Of a stretch of DNA of 64,000 nt, positions 18,235 through 27,190 are shown one piece after another. The stretch spans positions 124,001 through 188,000 of the forward strand of contig NZ_JAELVR010000008.1 in assembly GCF_016428585.1 (NCBI RefSeq), given 5' to 3'. The DNA comes from Sedimentitalea arenosa. Lineage in GTDB: Bacteria > Pseudomonadota > Alphaproteobacteria > Rhodobacterales > Rhodobacteraceae. A program made the position numbers and the translations under genes. The notes under the pieces are model-generated. The model made no database searches. It was not told the DNA's origin and worked only from the letters and a program-made list of their open reading frames with translations. Numbering within the stretch: position 1 is the first letter of the stretch; every line of letters begins with the position of its first letter.

Positions 18235-18300
18235 ACAGGAGGGGGCCAGCCCCCTCGGCCTGCGGCCTCACCCCCGAAGTATTTCGGCGAAGATGAAGCG
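18235..18300 (-). repeat. GC-rich double-hairpin intergenic element, likely terminator of the Lrp gene
   Basis: The stretch contains two adjacent hairpins (ggggg/ccccc around 18241-18254 and ggcc/ggcc around 18258-18268), then cccccgaagtatttcggcg. On the minus strand it reads from an A/T-containing stem into a G-rich tail. I recall very similar short elements between genes in many Rhodobacteraceae genomes, which supports the organism assignment; that is recollection, not a search. It sits directly after the Lrp stop and before the GMC start. Only one copy is seen in this window. Confidence 0.5.
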
Positions 18301-18310
18301 GGCGGGCGCG

Positions 18311-18769
18311 TCATACGGGCAGCGCCGTGGTCTTGAAGACAGTACGCAGGGCGAAGCTGCTCTGCATCTGGGCGACGCCGGGCAGGCGTGTCAGGTGCTG
18401 GCGGTGGATGCGGGCGAAATCGTCGGTGTTCTCGGCCACGACCTTGAGGATATAGTCGGCGGTGCCGGCCATCAGGTGACATTCGAGTACGTCGGGGATG
18501 AGGGCGACCGCCTTCTCGAAGGCCTCGAGCACCTCGTCGGCCTGGGCCTGGAGCGTGATCTCGACAAAGACCGTCGTCGGAACGCCCATCTTGCGCGCGT
18601 CCAGCAGGGCCACGTAGTCGCGGATGTAGCCTTCGGCTTCCAGCCGCTGCACCCGGCGGTGGCAGGCCGAGGGTGACAGGTTGATCTTTTCCGAGAGATC
18701 GGAATTGGACATCCTCCCGGAGAGCTGAAGCGCGGCCAGAATGCGGCGGTCTATCGTGTCTAGCGCCAT
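18311..18769 (-). CDS. Lrp/AsnC family regulator, probable regulator of ald
   Basis: A 152-residue regulator. The N-terminal winged helix (LDTIDRRILAALQLSGRMSNSDLSEKINLSPSACHRRVQRLEAEGYI) is followed by the RAM/ligand-binding domain (TVFVEITL through VLECHLMAGTADYILKV). Start 18769 gives the family N-terminus; the leader has no clear ribosome binding site. It is divergent from alanine dehydrogenase, the usual partner of AldR/Lrp regulators that activate ald in response to alanine. A symmetrical sequence lies in the intergenic region. Confidence 0.9.
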   Translation of the reverse strand: MALDTIDRRILAALQLSGRMSNSDLSEKINLSPSACHRRVQRLEAEGYIRDYVALLDARKMGVPTTVFVEITLQAQADEVLEAFEKAVALIPDVLECHLMAGTADYILKVVAENTDDFARIHRQHLTRLPGVAQMQSSFALRTVFKTTALPV

Positions 18770-18814
18770 GCGCGCACATCCGTTGCGTGATATCGGGGTT
18801 TGATCGCAGTCTAT

Positions 18815-18825
18815 TCGATAATCGA
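18815..18825. promoter_or_regulatory. candidate Lrp operator in the lrp-ald intergenic region
   Basis: TCGAT-a-ATCGA is a perfect 5+1+5 inverted repeat in an A/T-richer stretch, 45 bases from the regulator start and 81 from ald. The Lrp family tolerates degenerate sites, so this is only a positional candidate. Confidence 0.35.
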
Positions 18826-18906
18826 TCACCCCGGCGAGCAAAAAATCCGGGAACTTGTTGATCTCTTGCGGCATGCTACCGTCCACATGAACTGGGAGAT
18901 CACATC

Positions 18907-20025
18907 ATGAAAATCGGTTGCCCGAAAGAGATCAAACCACAGGAATTCCGGGTCGGGATCACTCCGAACGCGGCGCAGGAGGCGGTGGCGCATGGCCACG
19001 AGGTGCTGATCGAGACAGGCGCCGGCGTCGGGTCCGGGTTCGACGATGCCGCTTACGAGGCGGCGGGGGCGCATATCATCGGCAGCGCGGAGGAGGTCTT
19101 TGCCGCCGCCGACATGATCGTCAAGGTCAAGGAGCCGCAGGCAATCGAACGCAAGATGCTGCGCGAGGGGCAGATTCTCTTCACCTACCTGCATCTGGCA
19201 CCGGACCCCGAGCAGACCAGGGATCTGATGGAGAGCGGCTGCACCGCCATCGCTTACGAAACCGTGACCGACCGCAGCGGCGGCCTGCCGCTGCTGGCGC
19301 CGATGTCCGAAGTCGCCGGGCGACTGGCGCCGCAGGTCGGGGCCTGGACGCTGCAGAAGGCCAATGGTGGCCGCGGCGTTCTGATGGGCGGCGTGCCGGG
19401 TGTCGGGCCGGCGCGGGTGATCGTGATCGGCGGCGGCGTGGTCGGTATCAACGCAGCGCGGGTCGCCGCGGGCATGGGCGCGGATGTGACGGTTCTGGAC
19501 CGCTCCCTGCCCCGACTCAGCCTACTGGACGATCTGTTCATGGGGCGCCTGAAAACCGGCTATTCCACCGCCGGGTTGCTGGACGAATTGCTGCCGCATG
19601 CCGACATGGTGGTCGGGGCGGTGCTGATCCCCGGGGCCGCGGCACCCAAGCTGATCAGCCGGGCGCAGCTGTCGGTGATGAAACCCGGCGCGGTGTTGGT
19701 CGACGTGGCAATCGACCAGGGCGGCTGTTTCGAAACCTCCAAGGCGACGACGCACAAGGACCCGATCTACGAGGTCGACGGGGTGATGCACTACTGTGTG
19801 GCGAACATGCCGGGGGCGGTGGCGCGGACCTCGACCATCGCGTTGGGCAACGCCACTCTGCCCTTCATGCTGGCACTGGCGGACAAGGGTTGGCGCAAAG
19901 CCTGCGCCGAGGACGAGCATCTGTTGAACGGGTTGAACGTGCATGCGGGCAAGCTGACCTATTTTGCGGTCGGCAAGGCGCTGGGGATCGACGTGGTCTC
20001 GCCCTCGGTGGCGCTGAAGTCCTGA
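18907..20025 (+). CDS. ald: alanine dehydrogenase
   Basis: A 372-residue enzyme interconverting L-alanine and pyruvate plus ammonia with NAD. It begins KIGCPKEIKPQEFRVGITPN; the substrate region includes KVKEPQAIE and FTYLHLA (with the conserved His), and the Rossmann motif is VIGGGVVGINAARVAAGMGADVTVLD. The C-terminal block CVANMPGAVARTSTIAL is a family hallmark. GGGAG precedes the start. Divergent Lrp regulator and strong 3' hairpin define a single-gene unit for alanine use as a nitrogen source. Confidence 0.96.
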   Translation: MKIGCPKEIKPQEFRVGITPNAAQEAVAHGHEVLIETGAGVGSGFDDAAYEAAGAHIIGSAEEVFAAADMIVKVKEPQAIERKMLREGQILFTYLHLAPDPEQTRDLMESGCTAIAYETVTDRSGGLPLLAPMSEVAGRLAPQVGAWTLQKANGGRGVLMGGVPGVGPARVIVIGGGVVGINAARVAAGMGADVTVLDRSLPRLSLLDDLFMGRLKTGYSTAGLLDELLPHADMVVGAVLIPGAAAPKLISRAQLSVMKPGAVLVDVAIDQGGCFETSKATTHKDPIYEVDGVMHYCVANMPGAVARTSTIALGNATLPFMLALADKGWRKACAEDEHLLNGLNVHAGKLTYFAVGKALGIDVVSPSVALKS

Positions 20026-20029
20026 CGGA

Positions 20030-20059
20030 AAAGGGCCGGGGGTGCATCCCCGGCCCTTT
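20030..20059. terminator. bidirectional terminator between ald and mscS-like gene
   Basis: A 12-bp perfect stem (aaagggccgggg, 20030-20041, with ccccggcccttt, 20048-20059) and a 6-base loop. A/T ends on both sides allow termination of the converging ald and channel genes. Confidence 0.8.
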
Positions 20060-20081
20060 CGGTTTCGCTGCAAGAGCGGCG

Positions 20082-20888
20082 TCAGCCCGCCTTCTGGATT
20101 TCGACCGAATGGGGATAGGGGATCGAGATACCGGTCTGGTCGAAGGCTTCCTTGATGGTCTTGGTCAGGTCGAACTTCACATCCCAGTAATCGGCGGCGT
20201 TGACCCACGCGCGCAGGGTCAGGTCGACCGAGCTGTCGCCGAGATTGGTAACGCGGACCCAGGGTTCCGGGTCGGCGAGCACGCGGCTGTCGGCGGTGGC
20301 CTTGTCGAGGATGGTCTGCATAGCGGCGTTCGCGTCGTCGCCGTAGTCGATGCCGAACACCAGGTCGACGCGCCGTGTCTCGTGATGCGAGAAGTTCTGG
20401 ATGATCTGGCCCCAGGCCTGTCCGTTGGGCACGATGATCTGCACGTTGTCGGGCGTCGCCAGTTCGGTGACGAACAGGTTCAGGTCCTTCACGGTGCCGG
20501 ACGTACCGCCAATGTCGACATAGTCACCCAGTTTGTAGGGGCGGAACAGGATCAGCATGAAGCCGGCTGCAAGATCACTGAGCGTGCCCTGCAGCGCGAG
20601 GCCGATGGCCAGGGTAGCGGCGCCGAGCATCGCGACGAGGCTCGTCGCCTCGATCCCGAACAGGCCCAGAACAGCGACGAGGACGATCAGCAGGATGATC
20701 CACTTCACCATGCTGGCGGCGAAATTGCCGAGTGTCTTGTCAATCTTGGGATGCGAATTGACGCGGCGGCGCACCATTCCCGAGACCGCGCCGGCCACGA
20801 TCCAGCCGACGATCAGGACGATGATCGCCTTGACCACGTTCCACAACAGTGGGCCGTAGCTGCCCACCTGCTCCATCATTTCTTCCAT
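20082..20888 (-). CDS. small-conductance mechanosensitive ion channel (MscS family)
   Basis: About 268 residues. Three N-terminal transmembrane segments (WNVVKAIIVLIVGWIVAGAVSG, WIILLIVLVAVLGLFGI and the pore helix SLVAMLGAATLAIGLALQGTLSDLAAGFMLI) are followed by the beta domain (FRPYKLGDYVDIGGTSGTVKDLNLF) and an alpha-beta C-terminal domain. The pore helix keeps the Gly/Ala pattern of MscS. Start 20888 has GGAGG upstream. It releases solutes on hypo-osmotic shock. Convergent with ald. Confidence 0.93.
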   Translation of the reverse strand: MEEMMEQVGSYGPLLWNVVKAIIVLIVGWIVAGAVSGMVRRRVNSHPKIDKTLGNFAASMVKWIILLIVLVAVLGLFGIEATSLVAMLGAATLAIGLALQGTLSDLAAGFMLILFRPYKLGDYVDIGGTSGTVKDLNLFVTELATPDNVQIIVPNGQAWGQIIQNFSHHETRRVDLVFGIDYGDDANAAMQTILDKATADSRVLADPEPWVRVTNLGDSSVDLTLRAWVNAADYWDVKFDLTKTIKEAFDQTGISIPYPHSVEIQKAG

Positions 20889-21114
20889 TCTGTCGGCCTC
20901 CAAAACCCCTATGAGAATGCCTTGGTTAAAGAAAATGGGCGCGGGCGTGGCAAGCCCTTTCACCGACCGGTCGGAGATTTTATGCCCATCACGGGTCTGC
21001 GGCCATCGCTGGGTGACAATCCGTGTGCGCCACAGGCCAACGACCTGTTGCCGCTGCGCGGTCTTTCACGATAGCCTGATCTGGTTTCGGCCTTGATGCT
21101 CGGGAGGGTGTCCA

Positions 21115-22314
21115 ATGACGACAAGACCCGACGTAAGGGCCGCGATCGTGGCCGGTAGCATCGTCGCTTTCGTGGGGTTCGGCTTTGCCGCGACCTTCGG
21201 TGTTTTCCTGCGCCCGATGTCGGAGGAACTTGGCTGGGGCCGGGAGGTCTTTTCGTTATCCATGGCCATCCAGGCGCTCTGCTGGGGGGTGACGCAGCCG
21301 CTGGCGGGAATGGTCGCGGATCGCTTCGGAACGGCGCGCGTCCTTGCCTTCGGAGCGATCGTGTCCGCGCTGGGGTTCTTCCTGCGGGGCACGGTGATCG
21401 ATCCGACCGTGTTCGTGGCTTCCGGTGTCATTGTCGGTATCGGAACCGGCGCCTGTTCGTTTCCGGTGGTCATCGTCGCGCTTGGCAAGGTCGTCGAAGC
21501 GAAACAGCGCAGTTTCGTGCTTGGTCTGGGAACCGCGGCGGCCTCTACGGGCATGTTCGTCGCCGCACCGCTGTCCTCGTTCCTGTTGAACATGGTCGGT
21601 TGGCAGAATTCGATCCTTGTCATCGCCGCAAGCTTCCTGCTGATCCTGCCGACGCTCGTGTTCATCGCACGGGTATCAAAACCCACCGCGTCGGATGCCG
21701 GCGGCCACGGCTTTGGGTTCGCAGTGCGCACCGCGTTGTCCGACCGGTCGTATGTCCTGCTTTTCCTGGGCTTTTTCGTTTGCGGGTTTCATGTCGCTTT
21801 CATCCAGACCCACCTGCCGGCCTACATCGCGGACAAGGGGCTGGCCCCGATTATCGGGGCCTGGTCCCTGGGTCTTATCGGTCTGTTCAACATCGCGGGA
21901 TCGTTCCTGTCAGGGTGGTCCGGGCAGCGATACTCGAAGAAAAGCGTCCTGGCGGGCATCTATTTTACCCGCGCCATCGTCATTGCGCTCTTCATACTCC
22001 TGCCTCTGACCAACTTCAGCGTTTATCTGTTCTCGGCCGCGATTGGGCTCCTCTGGTTGTCCACGGTCCCTTTGACAACCGGCCTTGTCGCCCAGACCCA
22101 GGGTTTGCGGTTCCTGTCGACGCTGGCGGGGCTTGTGTTCTTCAGCCACCAGACCGGCGCCTTCATCGGCGCATGGCTCGGAGGTCGAATCCATGACACG
22201 ACAGGTGACTACACGATGATGTGGTGGACCGCGATCGCGTTGGCCCTGCTGGCGACGCTTCTGCACATTCCCATCAAGGAAGAACCCGGAAAACTGGCCC
22301 GCGCCGAGATCTAG
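21115..22314 (+). CDS. MFS transporter, monocarboxylate/oxalate-formate-like
   Basis: A 399-residue carrier with about twelve transmembrane segments. The N-terminal half has FGFAATFGVFLRPMSEELGWGREVFSLSMAIQ and the loop motif GMVADRFGTARV typical of the major facilitator superfamily; the FGVF-x-EELGW pattern is seen in monocarboxylate-type carriers. GGGAGGG precedes the ATG. It stands alone between the divergent MscS gene and a GST gene, so no substrate can be assigned. Confidence 0.85.
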   Translation: MTTRPDVRAAIVAGSIVAFVGFGFAATFGVFLRPMSEELGWGREVFSLSMAIQALCWGVTQPLAGMVADRFGTARVLAFGAIVSALGFFLRGTVIDPTVFVASGVIVGIGTGACSFPVVIVALGKVVEAKQRSFVLGLGTAAASTGMFVAAPLSSFLLNMVGWQNSILVIAASFLLILPTLVFIARVSKPTASDAGGHGFGFAVRTALSDRSYVLLFLGFFVCGFHVAFIQTHLPAYIADKGLAPIIGAWSLGLIGLFNIAGSFLSGWSGQRYSKKSVLAGIYFTRAIVIALFILLPLTNFSVYLFSAAIGLLWLSTVPLTTGLVAQTQGLRFLSTLAGLVFFSHQTGAFIGAWLGGRIHDTTGDYTMMWWTAIALALLATLLHIPIKEEPGKLARAEI

Positions 22315-22491
22315 CCAGCTTTGCCAATGGGCACCCGTTTCGGCCACAATCAGAAATCGCGAGCGGCGACACGCACAGACCGACCCCGTGATCCTGCGCA
22401 GGTAATGCAGCGCATAAGCGCACAAACCGGGGGCTGGCGGTGGCTCATTCGCGCGGTAGGCTGGGGCATCTGAGCCGCTGGAGGCCCTGTC

Positions 22492-23190
22492 ATGACCGAT
22501 TTGTCCGATTTCGCCATCACCCGGAAGTGGCCGCCCAAGGACGCGGGGGTGATCCAGCTCTATTCCTTTCCAACGCCCAACGGGGTCAAGGCCAGCATCG
22601 CGCTGGAGGAACTGGGGCTTTCCTACGAGGCACACAAGGTCACGCTGTCGGATGCCGATGTGAAGAGCGACGCCTTTCTGTCCCTGAACCCGAACAACAA
22701 GATCCCGGCGATCATCGATCCCGATGGACCTGGCGGCAAGCCCATCGGCTTGTTCGAGAGCGGCGCAATCCTGATCTACCTCGGCGAAAAGACCGGGCGG
22801 CTGATCGGCGCGGATGCGACCGACAAGGCGCATGTGATCCAGTGGCTGATGTGGCAGATGGGCGGGCTGGGGCCGATGTTCGGGCAGCTGGGCTATTTCT
22901 ACAAGTTCGCCGGCAGCGAGATCGATGACCCACGCCCGCGCGCGCGGTATATCGGCGAGGCGCGCCGTCTGCTGGGGGTTCTGGACGGGCACATGCAGGG
23001 ACGCAACTGGGTGGCCGGCGACTTTTCCATCGCCGATATCGCCATCGCGCCCTGGCTGCGGTCACTCGATTTCTATGGCGCGCGCGAGGTGGTCGGTTGG
23101 GCGGATCATGCCAACCTCGTGGCCTATCTCGACCGGTTCCTCGACCGTCCGGCGGTACAGACGGGCTTGGCGATCCCGCCGCGCGACTGA
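22492..23190 (+). CDS. glutathione S-transferase, Nu-like
   Basis: A 232-residue protein: thioredoxin-fold N-domain (IQLYSFPTPNGVKASIALEELGLSYE), the glutathione-contact segment NPNNKIPAIIDPDG with FESGAILIYL, and the all-helical C-domain with VAGDFSIADIAIAPW. The TPNG motif at the active site is characteristic of Nu-class enzymes (YfcG/YghU), which have disulfide-bond reductase activity. GGAGG precedes the start. Convergent with pobA, 15 bases apart. Confidence 0.88.
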   Translation: MTDLSDFAITRKWPPKDAGVIQLYSFPTPNGVKASIALEELGLSYEAHKVTLSDADVKSDAFLSLNPNNKIPAIIDPDGPGGKPIGLFESGAILIYLGEKTGRLIGADATDKAHVIQWLMWQMGGLGPMFGQLGYFYKFAGSEIDDPRPRARYIGEARRLLGVLDGHMQGRNWVAGDFSIADIAIAPWLRSLDFYGAREVVGWADHANLVAYLDRFLDRPAVQTGLAIPPRD

Positions 23191-23205
23191 CACAGGTTCC
23201 GACGG

Positions 23206-24375
23206 TCAGTAGGGCAGGCCGACGTAGTTCTCGGCCATCGCCTTCTGTGCCGCCGCGTTGCTGCGCAGGAAATCCAGATCTGCGATCTGCATCTTGAGGT
23301 CGAACTCGGACTGGTCGGGATAGCGGTGCATGAGCGACGAGAACCACCAGGAGAAACGCTCGGCTTTCCAGATCCGGCGCAGGGCTTTCTCGGAATAGCT
23401 GTCGAGCCCCTCCTGCGCGCCGGTTTTGTAAAAGGCGCCGAGGCCCTCGAACAGGTAGTGGATGTCGGACGCGGCCGTGTTCAACCCCTTGGCGCCGGTC
23501 GGGGGCACGATATGGGCGGCGTCCCCGCAGAGGAACAGCCGACCCCAGCGCATCGGTTCGGTCACGAAGCTGCGCAGGGGGGCGATGGATTTCTCGATCG
23601 ACGGTCCGGTGACCAGCTGCGCGGCCATGTCGGCGGGAATGCGGCGCTTGAGCTCATCCCAGAAGGCCTCGTCGGTCCAGTCGTCCGGGCTGTCGCTGAG
23701 CGAGCACTGGATGTAGTAGCGGCTGAGACGGTCGTTACGCATCGAGCAGAGCGCGAAGCCGCGCGGCGAGTTGGCATAGATCAGTTCGTGATGCACCGGC
23801 GGCGTTTCGCTGAGGATGCCGAGCCAGCCGAAGGGATAGACTTTTTCGTATTCGCGCCGCACGGTCAGCGGAATGGTCTGGCGGCTGACGCCGTGAAAGC
23901 CGTCGCAGCCGGCGACGAAATCGCAGTCGATGCGCTGCGTCTCGCCCTCTATATCAAAGGTGACATGGGGCGCGTCGGTGTCGGCGCCGTGGATCACCAC
24001 GTTGTCGACATTGAAGACGATGGCGCCGCCCGCCGCTTCGCGCGCGGCGTAGAGGTCGCGGGTCAACTCGGTCTGGCCATAGACCATGACCGGGGTGCCG
24101 GTATGTTCGCGGAAATCGACGCGGAACATCTCGTCGCCGAAAGACAGCAGCGTGCCATCATGGGTGAAGCCCTCGGCATGCATCCGCTCGGCACAGCCGG
24201 CGTGTTCCATCAGATGGACGAAGCCCTGTTCCAGCACGCCCGCGCGGATTCGGGACAGAACATGCGCCTTGGTGCGCCGTTCCAACACGACGCTGTCGAT
24301 GCCCTGCGTGTGCAGCAACTGGGCGAGCAGCAGGCCCGAAGGCCCGCCGCCGATGATGGCGACCTGGGTTTTCAT
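23206..24375 (-). CDS. pobA: 4-hydroxybenzoate 3-monooxygenase
   Basis: A 389-residue flavoprotein hydroxylase that makes protocatechuate from 4-hydroxybenzoate with NADPH and O2. FAD motif KTQVAIIGGGPSGLLLAQLL, mid motif DFVAGCDGFHGVSR and second FAD motif RLFLCGDAAHIVPPTGAKGLNTAASD are intact, and length equals the Pseudomonas enzyme (394). GGGAGG precedes the start at 24375. No pobR or protocatechuate genes lie nearby, so the downstream beta-ketoadipate genes must be elsewhere. Confidence 0.94.
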   Translation of the reverse strand: MKTQVAIIGGGPSGLLLAQLLHTQGIDSVVLERRTKAHVLSRIRAGVLEQGFVHLMEHAGCAERMHAEGFTHDGTLLSFGDEMFRVDFREHTGTPVMVYGQTELTRDLYAAREAAGGAIVFNVDNVVIHGADTDAPHVTFDIEGETQRIDCDFVAGCDGFHGVSRQTIPLTVRREYEKVYPFGWLGILSETPPVHHELIYANSPRGFALCSMRNDRLSRYYIQCSLSDSPDDWTDEAFWDELKRRIPADMAAQLVTGPSIEKSIAPLRSFVTEPMRWGRLFLCGDAAHIVPPTGAKGLNTAASDIHYLFEGLGAFYKTGAQEGLDSYSEKALRRIWKAERFSWWFSSLMHRYPDQSEFDLKMQIADLDFLRSNAAAQKAMAENYVGLPY

Positions 24376-24459
24376 CCGTGTTCCTCCCGCGATTGCCACC
24401 GAAATTATCGCCACGTTGCCAGCATGTAAAACGACATCTGGTGCCGTCGCGCGCCATGG

Positions 24460-26979
24460 TTACGCCGAGGCCGCGGGGGCCAGGTCCATCAGCAGGAGAT
24501 CGGGGTCGATGCCGCGATGACGGGCACTGGCGCGGACGGCGTCCTGCAGCGCGCTGCTGCGCGAGAGCAACGCGCGGAAGCGGGCGACATCCAGCACCAG
24601 AAGCATCGATGGCGCGATGGCGCGCACTTCGACACGGCGGGGCTGTTTCATCAGGATGCCCATCTGTCCGCACATGTCGCCACGCCCCAACCGCCATTTC
24701 TGCCCCGCGCTTTCCAGTTCCAGCGCGCCCGAGGCGATGAAATAGACGTGACGCGCCGGGGTCCCCTTGCGCACGATGACGGTGTCCGCGTTGACGTATC
24801 GGGTCCGCAACACGCGGCCGAGCCGCCGAAGCGCCGCGTCGTCAAGATCGGCGAAGGGCGGAAACTGCCGCACCAGATCGGCGCGGCGCACCGCGATGTC
24901 GAGATGCGGGCGGGCCTCCTCGGAGGTACGGCGGGCGGCGAGGTCCTGCATCAAGGCGGTGTGGACCTCGGACCCGATCAGCCCGTCCTCGCGCATGGCG
25001 TTGTATTCGCGCTCCTCCAGCCGCAGCGCGGTACGGCGGATGAAACGACGCTCGAGCTCCTCGGCATAGCCGGGATATTGCAGGCGCAGCCCCTCGAGCG
25101 CGGTCTCGACGGTCTCAAGCCGCCGGTCGAGCAGCTCGTGCAGAAGCTCGGCCACGCGGCGGCCGTGAATGCGGCGGATGCGCGAGTCGATGAAGGCGTT
25201 CACATCGCGCAGGATCAGCCGCTGCGAGAGCAGGCGCTCGAACCGGTCCGCCGTCATCCGCACCAGCGGCGTCGACAGGCCGAGACGGTTGTGCAGCATG
25301 ACCGCCGTTCGAAAGCCGCGCCCGTAGATTACGGTACGGCGCGCGGCGCGCTGGTAGCCGTTGCGCCCGCCGGCGCGGGCACCTTCTATCAAACGGTCGG
25401 CATCCGACAGGATCTGGTCGGCCATGCGGGCCGAAATGGTGCGTTCGCGCACCCGCGCGAGAATGGTATCGCGCTCGAATCCGGCCAGCGCGATCAGGCC
25501 CAGAGTGATGCGGTCGCGGTCAAGGATGTCGCGGCTGTCCTCGGCGGTGCGCACCGCCTCGTCGAGCCGCTCGCCGAACACCTTGGCCTCCTTGCGCACG
25601 ATGTCATGGGTCAGGGCATAGGCCTCGGTGGTGCGCGCCACGTCCTCGCGCACGGTCTGCAGCGCCACCGCGACCACCTGGCGCGACATCGCCTCGTCGA
25701 GCGCCGACAGCCGGTCGAGCCCGAGCCAGCCGATCACCGTCCGCAGCGTCGTACCCTGCACCAGAAGGGTGAACAGCGTGTAGCCGGTGGCGAGAATGCC
25801 GACCACGCGTTTGACCTCGACCGGCACGCGGAAGCTTTCGGTCACCGCAAGCGCAAGAGCCAGCGTCACGGCCCCGCGCAGTCCGCCCCAAAGGATCGCG
25901 GCCCGGTATGGCCGGTCGACGGCAGGCGACAGGCGCAGCGCGGTCAGCAGCGGCAGAAGGCCGAACAGGATCACCGCACGCGCCACGGTCGCCGCGACGA
26001 TCACGACGCCGATCAGGACGAAATCACCGAGCCGGACCTCCTCGAGCAGCCGCGGGATCAGGAGCGCGGCGAGAATGAAGATCAACGCCCCGGCCCAATG
26101 GGCCAGCAGGTCCCAGACTTCGCGCAGGTTGACCCAAGCCGCCGGCGGCAGCCGGCCGGGACCGGCAAGGTTCAGCGTCAGTCCTGCCGCGACCACCGCG
26201 ATCACGCCCGAGGCTCCGATGCTCTGTTCCGCCACGATATAGGCAAGGTAAGGCAGCGCCACCGAGACCGAGATCAGCGCCCGCTCGTGACGGCCGAACA
26301 GGGCCATGACCCAGATCGCGGCTCGCGCCGACAGCCACCCGGTCAGTGCCCCCCCTGCGATCAGCACCGGGAAGCGGGCCAGCGCATCGCCGAGCTCGGG
26401 ATCGGGAAAGCCCAGCATGACAAAGCCCATGAAGAGCCCGAACAGCGCGATTGCTGCGGCGTCGTTCAGCAGGCTTTCACCCTCGATGATACGCGCCAGC
26501 CGCCGCGGCGCGGAGATCGAGCGGAAGATCGAGACCACGGCCGATGGATCGGTCGTCGAGACGATTGCGCCGATCAGAAAGCAGGCCGCCAGAGGCAGAG
26601 CGCTGGTCCAGGACAACGCGTAGCCGACGCTGAACGTGGCAACAACGACGGCGACCACCGCCAGCACAAGGATCGGCACCCAGTCGTCGAGCATGCGGCG
26701 CAGGTTCATCCCGAGCGTCGCCTGAAACAGCAGGGTCGGCAAGAATACATACAGAAAGACATTCGAGCGGATCGGCAGGCCGATGATCGCTTCGGCCACC
26801 GGGTTGAGCGCATCGGTCAAGTCGGTGCGCAGAAAGAAGATCGCGGCTGTGCCGATGAAGCTGCCAAGAATGGCGAGGATCACGCTGTAGGGCAGGCGCA
26901 GACGCGCGGCCAGCGGCTCTGCCACGCCGATGACCAGAAATAGTGACGCGATGACCGCGGTGATCAGAACGATGTCCAT
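24460..26979 (-). CDS. sodium/proton antiporter with C-terminal cyclic nucleotide-binding domain
   Basis: An 839-residue NhaP/CPA1-type exchanger. Residues 1 to about 410 form roughly twelve membrane segments; the ion-binding region has IVSTTDPSAVVSIFRS followed by EGESLLNDAAAIALFGLF, with the conserved ND pair. A long helical cytoplasmic part follows, then a cyclic-nucleotide-binding fold (FADLDDAALRRLGRVL through GRGDMCGQMGILM). This layout resembles plant SOS1-type exchangers and suggests gating by a small ligand; whether cAMP is bound cannot be judged. Role: pH and Na+ homeostasis, fitting a marine or salt-exposed bacterium. Confidence 0.88.
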   Translation of the reverse strand: MDIVLITAVIASLFLVIGVAEPLAARLRLPYSVILAILGSFIGTAAIFFLRTDLTDALNPVAEAIIGLPIRSNVFLYVFLPTLLFQATLGMNLRRMLDDWVPILVLAVVAVVVATFSVGYALSWTSALPLAACFLIGAIVSTTDPSAVVSIFRSISAPRRLARIIEGESLLNDAAAIALFGLFMGFVMLGFPDPELGDALARFPVLIAGGALTGWLSARAAIWVMALFGRHERALISVSVALPYLAYIVAEQSIGASGVIAVVAAGLTLNLAGPGRLPPAAWVNLREVWDLLAHWAGALIFILAALLIPRLLEEVRLGDFVLIGVVIVAATVARAVILFGLLPLLTALRLSPAVDRPYRAAILWGGLRGAVTLALALAVTESFRVPVEVKRVVGILATGYTLFTLLVQGTTLRTVIGWLGLDRLSALDEAMSRQVVAVALQTVREDVARTTEAYALTHDIVRKEAKVFGERLDEAVRTAEDSRDILDRDRITLGLIALAGFERDTILARVRERTISARMADQILSDADRLIEGARAGGRNGYQRAARRTVIYGRGFRTAVMLHNRLGLSTPLVRMTADRFERLLSQRLILRDVNAFIDSRIRRIHGRRVAELLHELLDRRLETVETALEGLRLQYPGYAEELERRFIRRTALRLEEREYNAMREDGLIGSEVHTALMQDLAARRTSEEARPHLDIAVRRADLVRQFPPFADLDDAALRRLGRVLRTRYVNADTVIVRKGTPARHVYFIASGALELESAGQKWRLGRGDMCGQMGILMKQPRRVEVRAIAPSMLLVLDVARFRALLSRSSALQDAVRASARHRGIDPDLLLMDLAPAASA

Positions 26980-27190
26980 GACACGTGATTATCGGCCCGG
27001 TTCCGCAAGGTCACGGGCGAATCGACGCGTCGTGGCACGCACCGCATCAAAGCCGATACGCCAAGGCGAGGATTTCATCAAAGGCGACGTCGTAGCCCAT
27101 TCCGGAGGCGACGGCTTCGGACACGATTGCGAGACGGGCGATGCCCCGCCAGACCGTCGGATCAGAAGGCGGAGCTGCCCGCGAAGCGCC

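Noticed and set aside
24517-26943. An 808-codon open frame antisense to the Na+/H+ antiporter
   Set aside because: It mirrors the real gene in a GC-rich genome; the protein is His/Gln/Arg-rich without domains, and the antisense gene has clear motifs.
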